DNA of 64,000 nucleotides from Corallococcus sp. NCRR. Its GTDB lineage: Bacteria; Myxococcota; Myxococcia; Myxococcales; Myxococcaceae. The stretch covers positions 6,696,001 through 6,760,000 of the forward strand of contig NZ_CP114039.1 of assembly GCF_026965535.1 (NCBI RefSeq), in the 5' to 3' direction. How positions within the stretch are numbered: the stretch's first letter is position 1; the number at the start of each line of letters is the position of its first letter. This document shows positions 34,596 through 44,102 of the stretch, in pieces. Both the position numbers and the translations under genes were made by a program. The notes under the pieces are model-generated. The model did no database searches, was not told where the DNA came from, and saw only the letters and a list, made by a program, of their open reading frames with translations.

Positions 34596-36715
34596 GCCCG
34601 GCCGCGTCGCGATGGTTGGAGCGCCAGGCCCGCGTCAACGGAAGGCCCTGGCGCTGGGCGCTCGCGGCCATCGGATGGATCACCGTCGTCACTGGCGCGG
34701 CGCAGATGTTCATGCCGGGGCTGGAGCTGAGGCTGTTGCACGCGGATGCGTCCGCCGCGCCCGCGCACTTCTTCCGCATCGTGGGCATGTTCATGGTGCT
34801 GTTCGGCGGCCTGCTCCTGCACGGCCTGCACGAGCCCCGGGCGAACCCCGCCGCCTTCCTGTGGACCGGCCTCCAGAAGGTGGGCGCCTGCGGCATGGTG
34901 GCGGTGGGCGTGGCGCGCGGCGTGCTGTCGCCCCTGGCGCTGGGGGTGGCGGCGTTCGACGCGCTGTCCGCCGTGCTGGTGTTGGGGTTCTACGCGTCGC
35001 TGCGCCAGCGCGAGCAGATCATCACCGTGCTCAGGCCAGAGACGGAGGAAGCGGCTCCAGAGGTCACCACCCCCTCCGTCAGCGCGCTGCGGATCGCGGA
35101 GGCGACCCGGAACGGCGTGCCGACTCCGCGGCGGCCCGTGCGCACGTTCGGGGAGGGCGCGGCCGTCCCGTCCTTCCCGGCGGAGGCGCCCCGGCGCTCG
35201 CTGGTGCTCGCGGGCGGTGGCATGCGCGTCGCGTGGCAGGCGGGCGTGCTGCGCGCGCTGACGGACGCGCGGCTGTCCTTCTCCCACGCGGACGGCACCT
35301 CCGGCGGCATCATCACCCTGGCGATGTGGCTGTCCGGCCAGTCCCCCGCGGAGATGTGCGAGCGGTGGCGGACGCTGGACGTGAAGGACTTCGTGTCGCT
35401 GATGCCGCTGGATGAATACGCGCGGCCCTGGAAGCTCGGCTCGCTGGGGGACGCGGACGGCATCGTCCAGCGCGTCTTCCCGAACCTGGGCGTGGACGTG
35501 GACGCCATCCGCGCGAACCGCGAGCGCTCCGGCACCTTCAACGTGTGCGACTTCACCCGGAAGACGAACGAGGCCATCCCGCACACGGAGGTGGACCGCG
35601 ACCTGCTGGTGGCCGGCATTTCCCTGCCGCTCTTCATGCCCCCGGTGGCGAAGGACAGCCACCTGTACCTGGACTCGGTGTGGATCCAGGACGCCAACGT
35701 GCTGGAGGCCGTGCGCCGGGGCGCGGACGAGGTGTGGATCGTCTGGTGCATCGGCAACACGCCCCGGTACGCCAACGGCTTCTTCCGCCAGTACGTCCAC
35801 ATGATTGAACTGAGCGCGAACGGCGCGCTCTTCGCCCAGCTGAAGCAGGTGCGCGAAATGAACGCGCGCATCCTCGCGGGCGAGCACGTGCCGGGACATT
35901 CGCGGCCCGTCACCGTGCACCTCATCAAACCCGAGCACCCGCTGCCCCTGGACCCGGACTTCTACGCGGGCCACATCACGGCCGAGACCCTCATCGACCA
36001 GGGCTACTCGGACGCCTGCCGCTACCTGGCGACAGCGGACGGCCAGGGCCTGCCCCTCACCCCGGAGATCACCCAGATGACCGAACCCGCCTATGACCTG
36101 AGCTTCCGCGAGACCATGTCCGGTCCGCTCGCGATGGGCACCACCGACCCCGAGGCCGGCGCCCACGACGGGCGCTCCACGCCCTTCACCATGCACTGCA
36201 CCATCACCATCGACGACATGGAGGCGTTCATCCGCGATCCGGACCACACGGCCCGGCTGGTGGCGCACGTGCAATACAAGCCGCTGGGCATGGACCTGCC
36301 CGTGCGCGAGGGGAGCTTCAACCTCTTCCGCGCCACGGATGATCCCCGCACGAAGATCATGACCTACGGCCTGCGCTTCCAGGCGAACGGCCAGGACTAC
36401 TACCTGGACGGCACGAAGACGCTGCGTGACGACCCGGGCCCGGACCTCTGGCGCGACACCACGCGGCTCTACAGCTACCTGCACGCGGGCCTGGACGCGC
36501 GCGGCCCGGTGGTGGGCGCGGGCGTCCTGGTGCTGGGCATGCGCGAGCTGCTCCACCTGGTGTCCAGCATGCGCTCGTCACGCGGGGGCGTGGAGGGCGC
36601 GGAGATGATGGCCCGCTTCGGCCACCTGTTCCTGGGCGCGCTCTGGGACCTCTACGCCCCGGAGGCGCCGGTGCGCGAGCGCGAAGAGGAGGCCCCGCAT
36701 GGCCACGAGGGATGA
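34592..36715 (+). CDS. Membrane patatin-like phospholipase with GMC-associated C-terminal domain (lipid operon gene 4)
   Basis: This is a 707-aa fusion. Residues 20-140 hold about four membrane helices. Residues 200-480 are a patatin lipase: oxyanion GGG (208-210) then MR, nucleophile Ser237 in GTSGG, and catalytic Asp361 in DSVWIQDAN, where the usual DGG/DGA is DSV. Residues about 530-660 (TMHCTITIDDMEAFIRDPD to LWRDTTRLYSYLHAG) match, from memory, a beta-rich domain fused to GMC cholesterol oxidases. It should hydrolyse acyl esters of membrane lipids or sterols. The ATG at 34592 overlaps the previous stop; the stop overlaps the GMC start by 17 bp. Confidence 0.88.
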   Translation: MSPAASRWLERQARVNGRPWRWALAAIGWITVVTGAAQMFMPGLELRLLHADASAAPAHFFRIVGMFMVLFGGLLLHGLHEPRANPAAFLWTGLQKVGACGMVAVGVARGVLSPLALGVAAFDALSAVLVLGFYASLRQREQIITVLRPETEEAAPEVTTPSVSALRIAEATRNGVPTPRRPVRTFGEGAAVPSFPAEAPRRSLVLAGGGMRVAWQAGVLRALTDARLSFSHADGTSGGIITLAMWLSGQSPAEMCERWRTLDVKDFVSLMPLDEYARPWKLGSLGDADGIVQRVFPNLGVDVDAIRANRERSGTFNVCDFTRKTNEAIPHTEVDRDLLVAGISLPLFMPPVAKDSHLYLDSVWIQDANVLEAVRRGADEVWIVWCIGNTPRYANGFFRQYVHMIELSANGALFAQLKQVREMNARILAGEHVPGHSRPVTVHLIKPEHPLPLDPDFYAGHITAETLIDQGYSDACRYLATADGQGLPLTPEITQMTEPAYDLSFRETMSGPLAMGTTDPEAGAHDGRSTPFTMHCTITIDDMEAFIRDPDHTARLVAHVQYKPLGMDLPVREGSFNLFRATDDPRTKIMTYGLRFQANGQDYYLDGTKTLRDDPGPDLWRDTTRLYSYLHAGLDARGPVVGAGVLVLGMRELLHLVSSMRSSRGGVEGAEMMARFGHLFLGALWDLYAPEAPVREREEEAPHGHEG

Positions 36716-38474
36716 GCACTTCGACGTCGTCATCGTGGGCTCGGGCTTCGGTGGTTCGGTGATGGCGTGGCGCCTGGCGGAGGCCGGCCTGCGGGTGTGC
36801 GTGCTGGAGCGGGGCAAGGCGTATCCCCCGGGCTCCTTCGCGCGCAGCCCGCACGACATGCGCCGCAACTTCTGGGACCCGAGCAAGGGCCTGCACGGCT
36901 TGTTCAACCTCTGGTCCTTCCAGGGCCTGGGCGGCGTGGTGTCCGCCGGGCTGGGCGGCGGGTCGCTCATCTACGCGAACGTGCTCTTGCGCAAGGACGA
37001 GAAGACCTTCATCCACGAGGACCTGCATGACGGTGGCTACGAGGACTGGCCCGTCACCCGCGCGGACCTGGAGACGCACTACGACGCCGTGGAGCGGATG
37101 ATGCACGTGCAGCGCTATCCGCTGGAGCATCCGCCGTACAACTCCACCGCGAAGACGCTGGCCATGAAGCTCGCGGCCGAGCGCCTGGGCCGCGCGGGCG
37201 ACTGGCAACTTCCGCCGCTGGCCGTGACGTTCGGCAACCCCGGCGAGGCGCCCGTCCCGGGCGAGCCCATCCGCGAGGAGCATCCCAACCTCCATGGCCG
37301 CACGCGCACCACCTGTCACCTCTGCGGCGAGTGTGACGTCGGCTGCAACACGGGCAGCAAGAACACGCTCGATTACACGTACCTGTCCGCGGCGAAGCGC
37401 GCGGGGGCGGAGCTGCGCACGCGCGCGGAGGTGACGGAGCTGTGGCCCGCGGAAGGCGGCGGCTATGTGGTGCGGTACCTGGACCACACGGACACGCCGG
37501 AGGACGTGCCTCGCGAAGGTCCCCAGTCCCTGCTGCCGCGCAGCACCGTGACGGCGGATCGGCTGGTGCTGGCGGCGGGCACGTTCGGCACCCCGTTCCT
37601 GCTCTTGAAGAACCAGCGGAACTTCCCCGGGCTGAGCGGACGGTTGGGCACGCGCTTCTGCGGCAACGGAGACCTGCTGGGCTTCATGCGCCAGTGCCAC
37701 GATTCGAGCACCGGCAAGCAGCTGCCGCGCATCCTGGAAGGAGGGCACGGGCCGGTCATCACCAGCGCGCTGCACTTCCGGAGCCGGGAGGAGGGCGGCA
37801 CCGGCCGGGGCTACTACATCGAGGACGCGGGCTACCCGGAGTTCGTCAACTGGCTCTACGAGGGCGCGCACCAGGTGCCGTTGATGGAGCGCGGCCTCAA
37901 GCTGGCGTGGCGCCTGATTCGCGGGTGGACGGGGCGCACGCACGACTCCGACGTGAGCGAGGAGATCGCCGAGCTGCTCGGGGACTGCCTGGGCTCCGCG
38001 ACGTCGTTGCCGCTGCTGGGCATGGGGCGCGACCTCCCCAACGGCCACATGCGGCTGACGGACGACGGGATGCTGGCCATCGACTGGCGGATGAGCGCCT
38101 CGCGCGAGTACTTCAATGACGTGCGCCAGTCGATGGCGGACATCGCCCGGACGCTGGAGGGGAAGCTGGTGCAGAACCCGCTCAGCTACTTGAGCCGCGT
38201 CATCACCGTGCACCCGCTGGGCGGCTGTCCCATGGGCCACGGGCCGGACGAGGGCGTGGTGGACGCGATGGGTGAAGCCTTTGGCCACCCGGGGCTGTAC
38301 GTGGCGGATGGCTCGATGATGCCGGGCCCCGTCGGGCCCAATCCGAGCCTCACCATCGCGGCGCTCGCGGACCGGTTCGCGGATGCGCTCATCGATTCGT
38401 ACCGCAGGGGCACCCGGGGACGTGCGTGGCAGGTGAGGGAGGAGGGGCCATGGCCGTCCGTGCCTCCGATGTGA
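36699..38474 (+). CDS. GMC oxidoreductase, cholesterol-oxidase type (lipid operon gene 5)
   Basis: The 591-aa flavoprotein begins with the FAD loop VVIVGSGFGGSVMAWRLAE and ends with the GMC active site HPLGGCPMGH (His near 505) and GPNPSLT (Asn near 548). A Cys-rich segment HLCGECDVGCNTGSKNTLD is typical of the ChoD-like branch. GLGGGSLIYANV matches the second flavin motif. It should oxidise a 3-beta-hydroxysteroid or a similar lipid alcohol using O2 or a quinone. There is no signal peptide or Tat motif, so it is cytosolic or membrane-associated. It overlaps the patatin gene by 17 bp and the phosphoesterase by 25 bp. Confidence 0.92.
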   Translation: MATRDEHFDVVIVGSGFGGSVMAWRLAEAGLRVCVLERGKAYPPGSFARSPHDMRRNFWDPSKGLHGLFNLWSFQGLGGVVSAGLGGGSLIYANVLLRKDEKTFIHEDLHDGGYEDWPVTRADLETHYDAVERMMHVQRYPLEHPPYNSTAKTLAMKLAAERLGRAGDWQLPPLAVTFGNPGEAPVPGEPIREEHPNLHGRTRTTCHLCGECDVGCNTGSKNTLDYTYLSAAKRAGAELRTRAEVTELWPAEGGGYVVRYLDHTDTPEDVPREGPQSLLPRSTVTADRLVLAAGTFGTPFLLLKNQRNFPGLSGRLGTRFCGNGDLLGFMRQCHDSSTGKQLPRILEGGHGPVITSALHFRSREEGGTGRGYYIEDAGYPEFVNWLYEGAHQVPLMERGLKLAWRLIRGWTGRTHDSDVSEEIAELLGDCLGSATSLPLLGMGRDLPNGHMRLTDDGMLAIDWRMSASREYFNDVRQSMADIARTLEGKLVQNPLSYLSRVITVHPLGGCPMGHGPDEGVVDAMGEAFGHPGLYVADGSMMPGPVGPNPSLTIAALADRFADALIDSYRRGTRGRAWQVREEGPWPSVPPM

Positions 38475-40264
38475 GCCGCCTCCCGGGCCAGCGCGTCGAG
38501 CCCGAGCCCCAGACACCTCCGGGCCGGAAGATGGTGTCGTGGTACGACCCGGCCGTGCTCGCGAAGTCGGGCATGAAGGCGCTGCTGTCCGGGACGTTTG
38601 GAAAGCAGGCGGACCGGCGGCTGCTGGATGCCGTGTCCCGGCCGCAGCCGCTGTCGTTCGACTACTCGGTGGACGACACCGGCCATCCGCGCGACGAGCT
38701 GTGGCTGGACTACGTGGCGGACCTGGGCGACGGCTGGGACTCCACCTACGCGGTGGCGTCCACCGTGATGGCGCCGGAGCTGGCGCTCACGGACGAGGAC
38801 GGCAGGACGCATGTCACGCGGGGCGGCGACGTGCTCGTGTTCGGCGGAGACGAGGTCTATCCGACCGCGAGCGTGGACGAGTACCAGGCGCGCACGGTGG
38901 TGCCGTACGAGGACGCGCTGAACCAGCGGCGCCACCGGCCGCACCTGTTCGCGGTGCCTGGCAACCATGATTGGTATGACGGGCTGGTGTCCTTCACGCG
39001 CCTGTTCTGCCAGGGCCGGCGCTCCAATGGCTGGCGCACGCAACAGCAGCGCAGCTACTTCGCGCTGAGGCTGCCGCACGGCTGGTGGCTCCTGGGCACG
39101 GACTTCCAACTGGAGTCCGACCTGGACGCGCCGCAGGTGGAGTTCTTCCAGAAGGTGGCCGGGCAGATGCGCGCCACGGACCGCGTCATCCTCTGCAACG
39201 CGGAGCCGGCGTGGGTGAAGCAGCAGGTGATGCCTCACGCGGGGCGCGGCTTCCTGGACCACAACATCGACTTCCTGGAGCAGAAGGTGCTGGGCAAGAA
39301 GGTGAGCGTCTTCCTGGCGGGGGACCTGCACCACTACCGCCGGCACGAGAACGCGGACGGGCGGCAGAAGATCATCGCGGGTGGGGGAGGGGCGTTCCTG
39401 CATCCCACGCACCTGCCCAGGGTGGATCAGAGTCCAGGCGGTTTCGTGCAGAAGGCGAGCTATCCGCCGCGGGAGACGTCCCAGTGGCTCGCCTGGCGCA
39501 ACCTGGCGTTCACCGCGCTCAACCCGTGGTTCGGCCTGTTCATGGGGGTCGTCTACACGATGCTGGGCTGGGGCGTGGCCGCGAACCTCAACGCGGGGGC
39601 GGTGGGCGCCCCTTCGTTCCGGGAGCTCATCAACGCGGCGTTGCAGAGCACGGGCTCCATGGTGCTGGGGGCCGGCGTGGTGCTGGGCGCGGTGGGGTTC
39701 GCGGACGGCCGGCGGGGACCGCGCTGGAAGAAGGCCGCTGGCGTGATGCATGGACTGGCGCACATGGGGGTGGCGCTGCTGCTCACCTGGGGCGTGTCCG
39801 CCGTCGCCGCGCCGCTGGCGGCGGAGCTTCAGTGGAGCCTGCGGCGGGACCTCCTCAGCGGGCTGCTGCTGTTGGGCGGCGGGGCGCTGGTGGGGCCGCT
39901 GGTGGTGGGCGTGTACCTGCTGCTGTCGCTCAACGTGTTCTCCTGTCACCCCAACGAGGCGTTCTCGTCGCTGTCGATTCCGGACTGGAAGAACTTCCTG
40001 CGGCTCCACTTCGACGCGGACGGTCAGCTCACGGTGTACCCGGTGGGTTTCCGGCGGGTGCCTCGGCGGTGGACGCGCGGACGTTCTCCGGAGGAGCCGG
40101 TGTGGGTGCCGGACCCGGCGGACACGCGGGCGACACCGCCCCGGCTCATCGAGCCGCCCATCGTCATTGGCCGGACAAAGGCGCTTCCGGGGATGCTGGA
40201 GACCGGTCCACCTGGACCCACGGACATGCTGGTGGACGAACATCCGCCCGGCGGAGCGGTTTGA
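38450..40264 (+). CDS. Membrane metallophosphoesterase (lipid operon gene 6)
   Basis: The 604-aa protein has an N-terminal calcineurin-like phosphoesterase domain: LVFGGDEVYP (near 130), AVPGNHDWYDG (near 170) and LAGDLHHYRRHE (near 290) are the metal-binding motifs. The C-terminal half carries about five membrane helices (for example MGVALLLTWGVSAVAAPLA and LSGLLLLGGGALVGPLVVG). It could act on a phospholipid or lipid phosphate at the membrane. GGGAGGAGGGG directly precedes the ATG at 38450. It overlaps the GMC gene by 25 bp and ends the operon. Confidence 0.9.
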   Translation: MAVRASDVSRLPGQRVEPEPQTPPGRKMVSWYDPAVLAKSGMKALLSGTFGKQADRRLLDAVSRPQPLSFDYSVDDTGHPRDELWLDYVADLGDGWDSTYAVASTVMAPELALTDEDGRTHVTRGGDVLVFGGDEVYPTASVDEYQARTVVPYEDALNQRRHRPHLFAVPGNHDWYDGLVSFTRLFCQGRRSNGWRTQQQRSYFALRLPHGWWLLGTDFQLESDLDAPQVEFFQKVAGQMRATDRVILCNAEPAWVKQQVMPHAGRGFLDHNIDFLEQKVLGKKVSVFLAGDLHHYRRHENADGRQKIIAGGGGAFLHPTHLPRVDQSPGGFVQKASYPPRETSQWLAWRNLAFTALNPWFGLFMGVVYTMLGWGVAANLNAGAVGAPSFRELINAALQSTGSMVLGAGVVLGAVGFADGRRGPRWKKAAGVMHGLAHMGVALLLTWGVSAVAAPLAAELQWSLRRDLLSGLLLLGGGALVGPLVVGVYLLLSLNVFSCHPNEAFSSLSIPDWKNFLRLHFDADGQLTVYPVGFRRVPRRWTRGRSPEEPVWVPDPADTRATPPRLIEPPIVIGRTKALPGMLETGPPGPTDMLVDEHPPGGAV

Positions 40265-40298
40265 GTAGCGGGGCCCGAAGGCCTACGCTGCTGACCCC

Positions 40299-40988
40299 AT
40301 GAAGGCGATGCTCCTATCCCTGCTCTTCCTCGGCGCCGCGCCGTCCGGCCCCGCGCCGTCGTCCCTGCCTCCCGAAGCGCTGGGGGCCCCCCCGCTCGTG
40401 GACGCGTCTCCCACCGCGTGGTCGTGCACCATCGACACGCTGCGCGCGGGGAAGGAGTGCGTGTTCGAGGCGGAGATTCCGCCTTCCAAGGGCGCGAACG
40501 CGGACGTGGAGTCCGCCAACATCAAGCTGCTGAAGGACGCATCGCGCGCCCTCTGTTCGGAGGCCGTGAGCAACGCGCGGGACGGCGTGCCCGACCCGAA
40601 GCTCGTCGCCGTCTGCGAGCGCAAGTACGCGGACGTCGTGGGCCGCTGCGGCGTCGAAGGCAATACGCCGGTGGTGGATGCGAAGGGCCGCTTCGCCCCC
40701 GCGGCCCGCGCCTGCTACCGCGCGCTGTCCTCCGTGCTCCAGGACGTGCAGTTGATGGCCTCCGTGGCCTCCACCTGCTGTGAGTGCGCCGCGCGCAGCC
40801 AGTGCCCCGGCAACGGGGAGAGCTGCTACGCCGCCGTGTCGCGGCAACAGGCCGGGCCCACCACGCTCGCGTGCATGGACGAGCGCTGCCGCGACGCGTG
40901 CTCGATGATGCTGCCCTCGTCCGCGTCCATTCCTCGCCAGGCGCCGTCGCGCGCGGGCCAGCAGCACACCGACTCCGCCTCGCTGTAG
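40299..40988 (+). CDS. Secreted Cys-rich protein, unknown function
   Basis: The 229-aa protein begins with a signal peptide (MKAMLLSLLFLGAAPSG) and contains at least twelve Cys in the mature part. These include a cluster TCCECAARSQCPGNGESC near residue 160 and MDERCRDACSMM near 195, suggesting disulfide bonds outside the cytoplasm. Ser/Ala/Pro-rich stretches flank the core. No family is recognised. It lies 34 bp after the lipid operon and 40 bp before a lipoprotein gene on the same strand, so readthrough is possible. Confidence 0.7.
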   Translation: MKAMLLSLLFLGAAPSGPAPSSLPPEALGAPPLVDASPTAWSCTIDTLRAGKECVFEAEIPPSKGANADVESANIKLLKDASRALCSEAVSNARDGVPDPKLVAVCERKYADVVGRCGVEGNTPVVDAKGRFAPAARACYRALSSVLQDVQLMASVASTCCECAARSQCPGNGESCYAAVSRQQAGPTTLACMDERCRDACSMMLPSSASIPRQAPSRAGQQHTDSASL

Positions 40989-41028
40989 CGCGCCCACCGA
41001 GCAGTCGCACTTCAAGGAGCCTCGCGCC

Positions 41029-41994
41029 ATGCCCCGTCTTCCGATGCTGACCCTCCTGGGTGCGCTCGCCACCGGCTGCGGTGCCTCGCACTCCCACGTC
41101 GCGCTGGAGGACCGCGCCCTCACGGACTCGCCTCCGCCACGGACGCCGCCTCCCGCGCCCCGGAACTCCGTCGCCTCGGAGGAACCGCCTCCGTCGCCGC
41201 ATGACGCCCGTGCGTTCCTGGCCCGCTACTCCACGCCCGCCGCGTGCGAGACCGCCGCCCGCAGGCTTCAGGCGACCTCTCGCGACGACGCGTGGCTCGC
41301 CCTGAAGATTTGCGCGGAGGGCCCCGGCTTCACCCAGCTGGGCGCGGTGCTGGGCAGCGCGTGGGCGGAGGACCTGCGCGTGCGGCCGGATGCCGCCAAC
41401 CTCATCGCCCGCGTGGTGGCCCAGCGCGGCGGCAGCGTGGAAGGCGAGCTGCGCCTGCTCCACGCGCGCAAGGTGCCCATCTTCTCGCTCGCGTCCGCCG
41501 TCGCCCAGCCGGACACCTACCGCGGCCGCTACGTGCTCCTGCGCGCGCAGGTGGCCGACCAGCGCTCGGAAGGGGAGCGCCCCACGCTGTGGCTGGTGGA
41601 GCAGGGGCTCCAGTCCGTGGCCTCCCGCCGCGAGGTCGGCGTCGCCTACAACACGGACACTGTCATGGAGTCCTCCGGCGACCTGGGCGGACGCACGGCG
41701 CTCACCGGCGAGGGCCGCGTGGGCGGCTCCATCTTCACCCGCGAGAGCACCACCCAGTCCGCCTCCGAGCGCACCTACGACAACCTCTCCGAGGAGACCG
41801 GCCGCGAGGCCCTGGGCCGGCTGGCCGCGCCGGATCCCTTCCTGGAGACCCGCCGCGACTACGTCATCCTCGCGCGCTTCGACGGCCTGCGCGTCACCTC
41901 CGGCATGACCACCGACGACGAGGACGAGGGCCCCAAGATCCCCGTGCTCACCATCGTCAGCTACCACCTGCCGCAGGCGCTCGCCGTCTACTGA
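41029..41994 (+). CDS. Lipoprotein of unknown function
   Basis: The 321-aa protein has a lipoprotein signal (MLTLLGALATGCGAS, Cys17-18) and then a Pro-rich linker. Its mature part starts with an alpha-helical segment (CETAARRLQATSRDDAWLAL) and continues with a beta-rich region containing RGRYVLLRAQVADQRSEGE and RRDYVILARFDGLRV, which look like OB-type strands. No family is recognised. AAGGAG lies 13 nt before the ATG. It is convergent with the next lipoprotein gene, which ends 17 bp away. Confidence 0.7.
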   Translation: MPRLPMLTLLGALATGCGASHSHVALEDRALTDSPPPRTPPPAPRNSVASEEPPPSPHDARAFLARYSTPAACETAARRLQATSRDDAWLALKICAEGPGFTQLGAVLGSAWAEDLRVRPDAANLIARVVAQRGGSVEGELRLLHARKVPIFSLASAVAQPDTYRGRYVLLRAQVADQRSEGERPTLWLVEQGLQSVASRREVGVAYNTDTVMESSGDLGGRTALTGEGRVGGSIFTRESTTQSASERTYDNLSEETGREALGRLAAPDPFLETRRDYVILARFDGLRVTSGMTTDDEDEGPKIPVLTIVSYHLPQALAVY

Positions 41995-42010
41995 CGCCAG
42001 CGCCCGTCCG

Positions 42011-42475
42011 TCAGCGCTTCACCGGCGCCACCGCCGTCAAATCGCGCGACGGCGTGCCGGAGTAGATCTCCACGTCGGTGGCCACCCACGACCCCAGCCG
42101 CTCACCGTAGGTCGTGTGCACCAGCACGCCCGGGCGCAGTTGGGCGCGGGCCACGCGCTTGCCGTCGCGCAGGATTCGCGTGGACGGCGCCACCACGAAC
42201 GGCCGCTCCACGCCGTCGTCGTCGCGCACCGTGAAGCCCCGCGCGCCCGACAGCGTCACCGTGCCGTAGAAGTCCGGCACGGCCTCGGCCACCACCGAGC
42301 CCGCGCTGCCGCTCCCGCCGGTGCCTTCCTCCGTGGGGACCTCCGCGCGGGACGAGAACACCGCGAGCGGAGGCACCATGCCGCTCTCCGCGACGGCCCC
42401 GTCCCGCGACTGGCACGCGCTGACGCCCAGCACGAGCCCCCCAGCGAACAGCCACCTCCCCCATCCCTGGCGCAT
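42011..42475 (-). CDS. Small lipoprotein with an OB-like fold, unknown function
   Basis: The 154-aa protein has a lipobox ending VSAC (Cys22) and a Ser/Gly linker. The mature core DFYGTVTLSGARGFTVRDDD to VHTTYGERLGSWVATDVEI reads like a short beta-barrel of the DUF5666/OB type. I chose the ATG at 42475, with GAGGTGG 5 nt upstream; an in-frame start at 42556 would place 27 non-signal residues before the signal peptide. No role can be assigned. Confidence 0.7.
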   Translation of the reverse strand: MRQGWGRWLFAGGLVLGVSACQSRDGAVAESGMVPPLAVFSSRAEVPTEEGTGGSGSAGSVVAEAVPDFYGTVTLSGARGFTVRDDDGVERPFVVAPSTRILRDGKRVARAQLRPGVLVHTTYGERLGSWVATDVEIYSGTPSRDLTAVAPVKR

Positions 42476-42613
42476 GGCACCCACCTCGCGAGCGTTGGTG
42501 CTCCCAAGATGGGGCGGAAACCCGATCCGACAACCACCCCCGACAGGGAGGCCCACCCCAGTGTCGCCCGGGCCACGAGGACCGCGACCGCGAGTGGGGG
42601 CAGGGGAGCGCCG

Positions 42614-44002
42614 TCAGTCCGGGCCGGACACCAGCCCGTGCTTTCGCAGGAGCTTACGCAGGTAGACGCGGTCGATGCCCGCCTCGCGCGACGCCTTGGA
42701 GACGTTGCCGCCGCATCGCTCGAGCAGCGTGCGCAGGTAGTCGCGCTCGAAGCCTTCGATGAGGCGCTCCTTCGCTTCCTTGAAGGGCAGCTCCAGCGCC
42801 AGCGACAGCGTGTCCTCCGGGTCCAGGTCCGGCGACAGGGCAGGGCGCGGGCGCGGCGTGTCCGGGAGCTCCGGCAGCGCGGACTCGCCCAGGCTCACCA
42901 CCCGGTCCACCACGTTGCGCAATTCGCGCACGTTGCCCGGCCACGGGTACTGGGCGAGCAGGGCGCGCGTCTGGTCCGACAGGGCACTGGGCGGCTTGCC
43001 CATCCGCTCCAGCACGGTGTCGATGAGCAGCGGGATGTCCTCTGGCCGCTCGCGCAGGGGCGGCAGCGTCGCGCGCAGCACCGCGAGCCGGTGGAACAGG
43101 TCGCCGCGGAAGCGGCCCGCCTTCACCGCGCCCTCCAGGTCCTGGTGCGTGGCCGCCACCACCCGCACGTTCACCGAGCGGTAGTCGTTGGCGCCCACGC
43201 GCTTCACCTGCCGGCGCTCCAGCGCGCGCAGCAGCCGGGGCTGGACCTCCAGGGGCAGCTCCCCGACTTCATCCAGGAAGAGGGTGCCGCCGTGCGCGCG
43301 CTCGAAGGCGCCCGCCCGGTCCGCCTGCGCGCCGGTGAAGGCGCCCTTCACGTGGCCGAACAGCTCTGACTCCAACAACTGCGGCGCCACGCCCGCCAGG
43401 TCCACGATGACGAAGGGCCCCTTGGAGCGCCCGCCGTGCAGGTGCAGTCCTTCCGCGCACAGCTCCTTGCCGGTGCCCGTCTCGCCCTGGATGAGCACGT
43501 CGGATTCGCCCTGGGCCACGCGCTCCAGCAGCGTGAAGACCTCCCGCATCCGGCGGCTCTGGCCCACCAGGTTGCCGAAGCGTTCGCGGTTGGACAGGGG
43601 CAGGGCGTGCGCCTTCTCTGCCTCCGGCACGAGCTTCAGCTCCGTGGTGCCCAGCGTGAGCACCGCGCCGGGGCGCACCTCCAGGGTGGTGAAGCGCATG
43701 CCCTCGCAGAACGAGCCGTTGCGCGAGCCCACGTCCACCGCCTGGATGCCGTCCTCGCGCACGTCCAGCAGCAGGTGGCTGCGGGACACCGCCCGGTCCG
43801 CGATGATCACGTCGGAGCTGGCGTCCGCGCCCACCCGGTAGCGCCCGGGCGTCAGCGGGTAGCTCTGGCCCGCGTCCGGGCCGGACAGCACCAACAGCCG
43901 CACCCGCACCCGCGCCGAGCGCATCGCCGGCAGGGCGTCCGTGCGTAGCTGCCGGTCCTCCTCCCCGCTGTCGTCCCCGAAGCGCGCCACGGCGCGGACC
44001 AT
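42614..44002 (-). CDS. Sigma-54-dependent activator with FHA sensor domain
   Basis: The 462-aa regulator has an FHA domain (about 33-123, with RAVSRSH and GSRNGSF contacting phosphothreonine), an AAA+ sigma-54 interaction domain (Walker A GETGTGKE 173-180, sigma-54 loop GAFTGA 220-225, Walker B LFLDEV 241-246) and a Fis-type HTH (GGNVSKASREAGIDRVYLRK). Such FHA activators are typical of myxobacteria and are switched by Ser/Thr protein kinases. The ATG at 44002 fits the domain start, although no clear ribosome site precedes it. It lies 100 bp downstream of the small gene 44103-44297 on the same strand and may share its strong promoter. Confidence 0.93.
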   Translation of the reverse strand: MVRAVARFGDDSGEEDRQLRTDALPAMRSARVRVRLLVLSGPDAGQSYPLTPGRYRVGADASSDVIIADRAVSRSHLLLDVREDGIQAVDVGSRNGSFCEGMRFTTLEVRPGAVLTLGTTELKLVPEAEKAHALPLSNRERFGNLVGQSRRMREVFTLLERVAQGESDVLIQGETGTGKELCAEGLHLHGGRSKGPFVIVDLAGVAPQLLESELFGHVKGAFTGAQADRAGAFERAHGGTLFLDEVGELPLEVQPRLLRALERRQVKRVGANDYRSVNVRVVAATHQDLEGAVKAGRFRGDLFHRLAVLRATLPPLRERPEDIPLLIDTVLERMGKPPSALSDQTRALLAQYPWPGNVRELRNVVDRVVSLGESALPELPDTPRPRPALSPDLDPEDTLSLALELPFKEAKERLIEGFERDYLRTLLERCGGNVSKASREAGIDRVYLRKLLRKHGLVSGPD

Positions 44003-44102
44003 AACATACGGAAACAGAAAGGCCCGGCCTCCCCGCACGCACCGGAAGGCGCGTGGCCGGAAGAGGACGGGCCGGGAGGAGTCCAGGGGCTTGCCGCGGC
44101 GG

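Noticed and set aside
36699-38474. Choline or glucose dehydrogenase as the identity of the GMC protein
   Set aside because: The Cys-rich CHLCGECDVGC segment and the lipid-enzyme neighbours fit the cholesterol-oxidase branch better.
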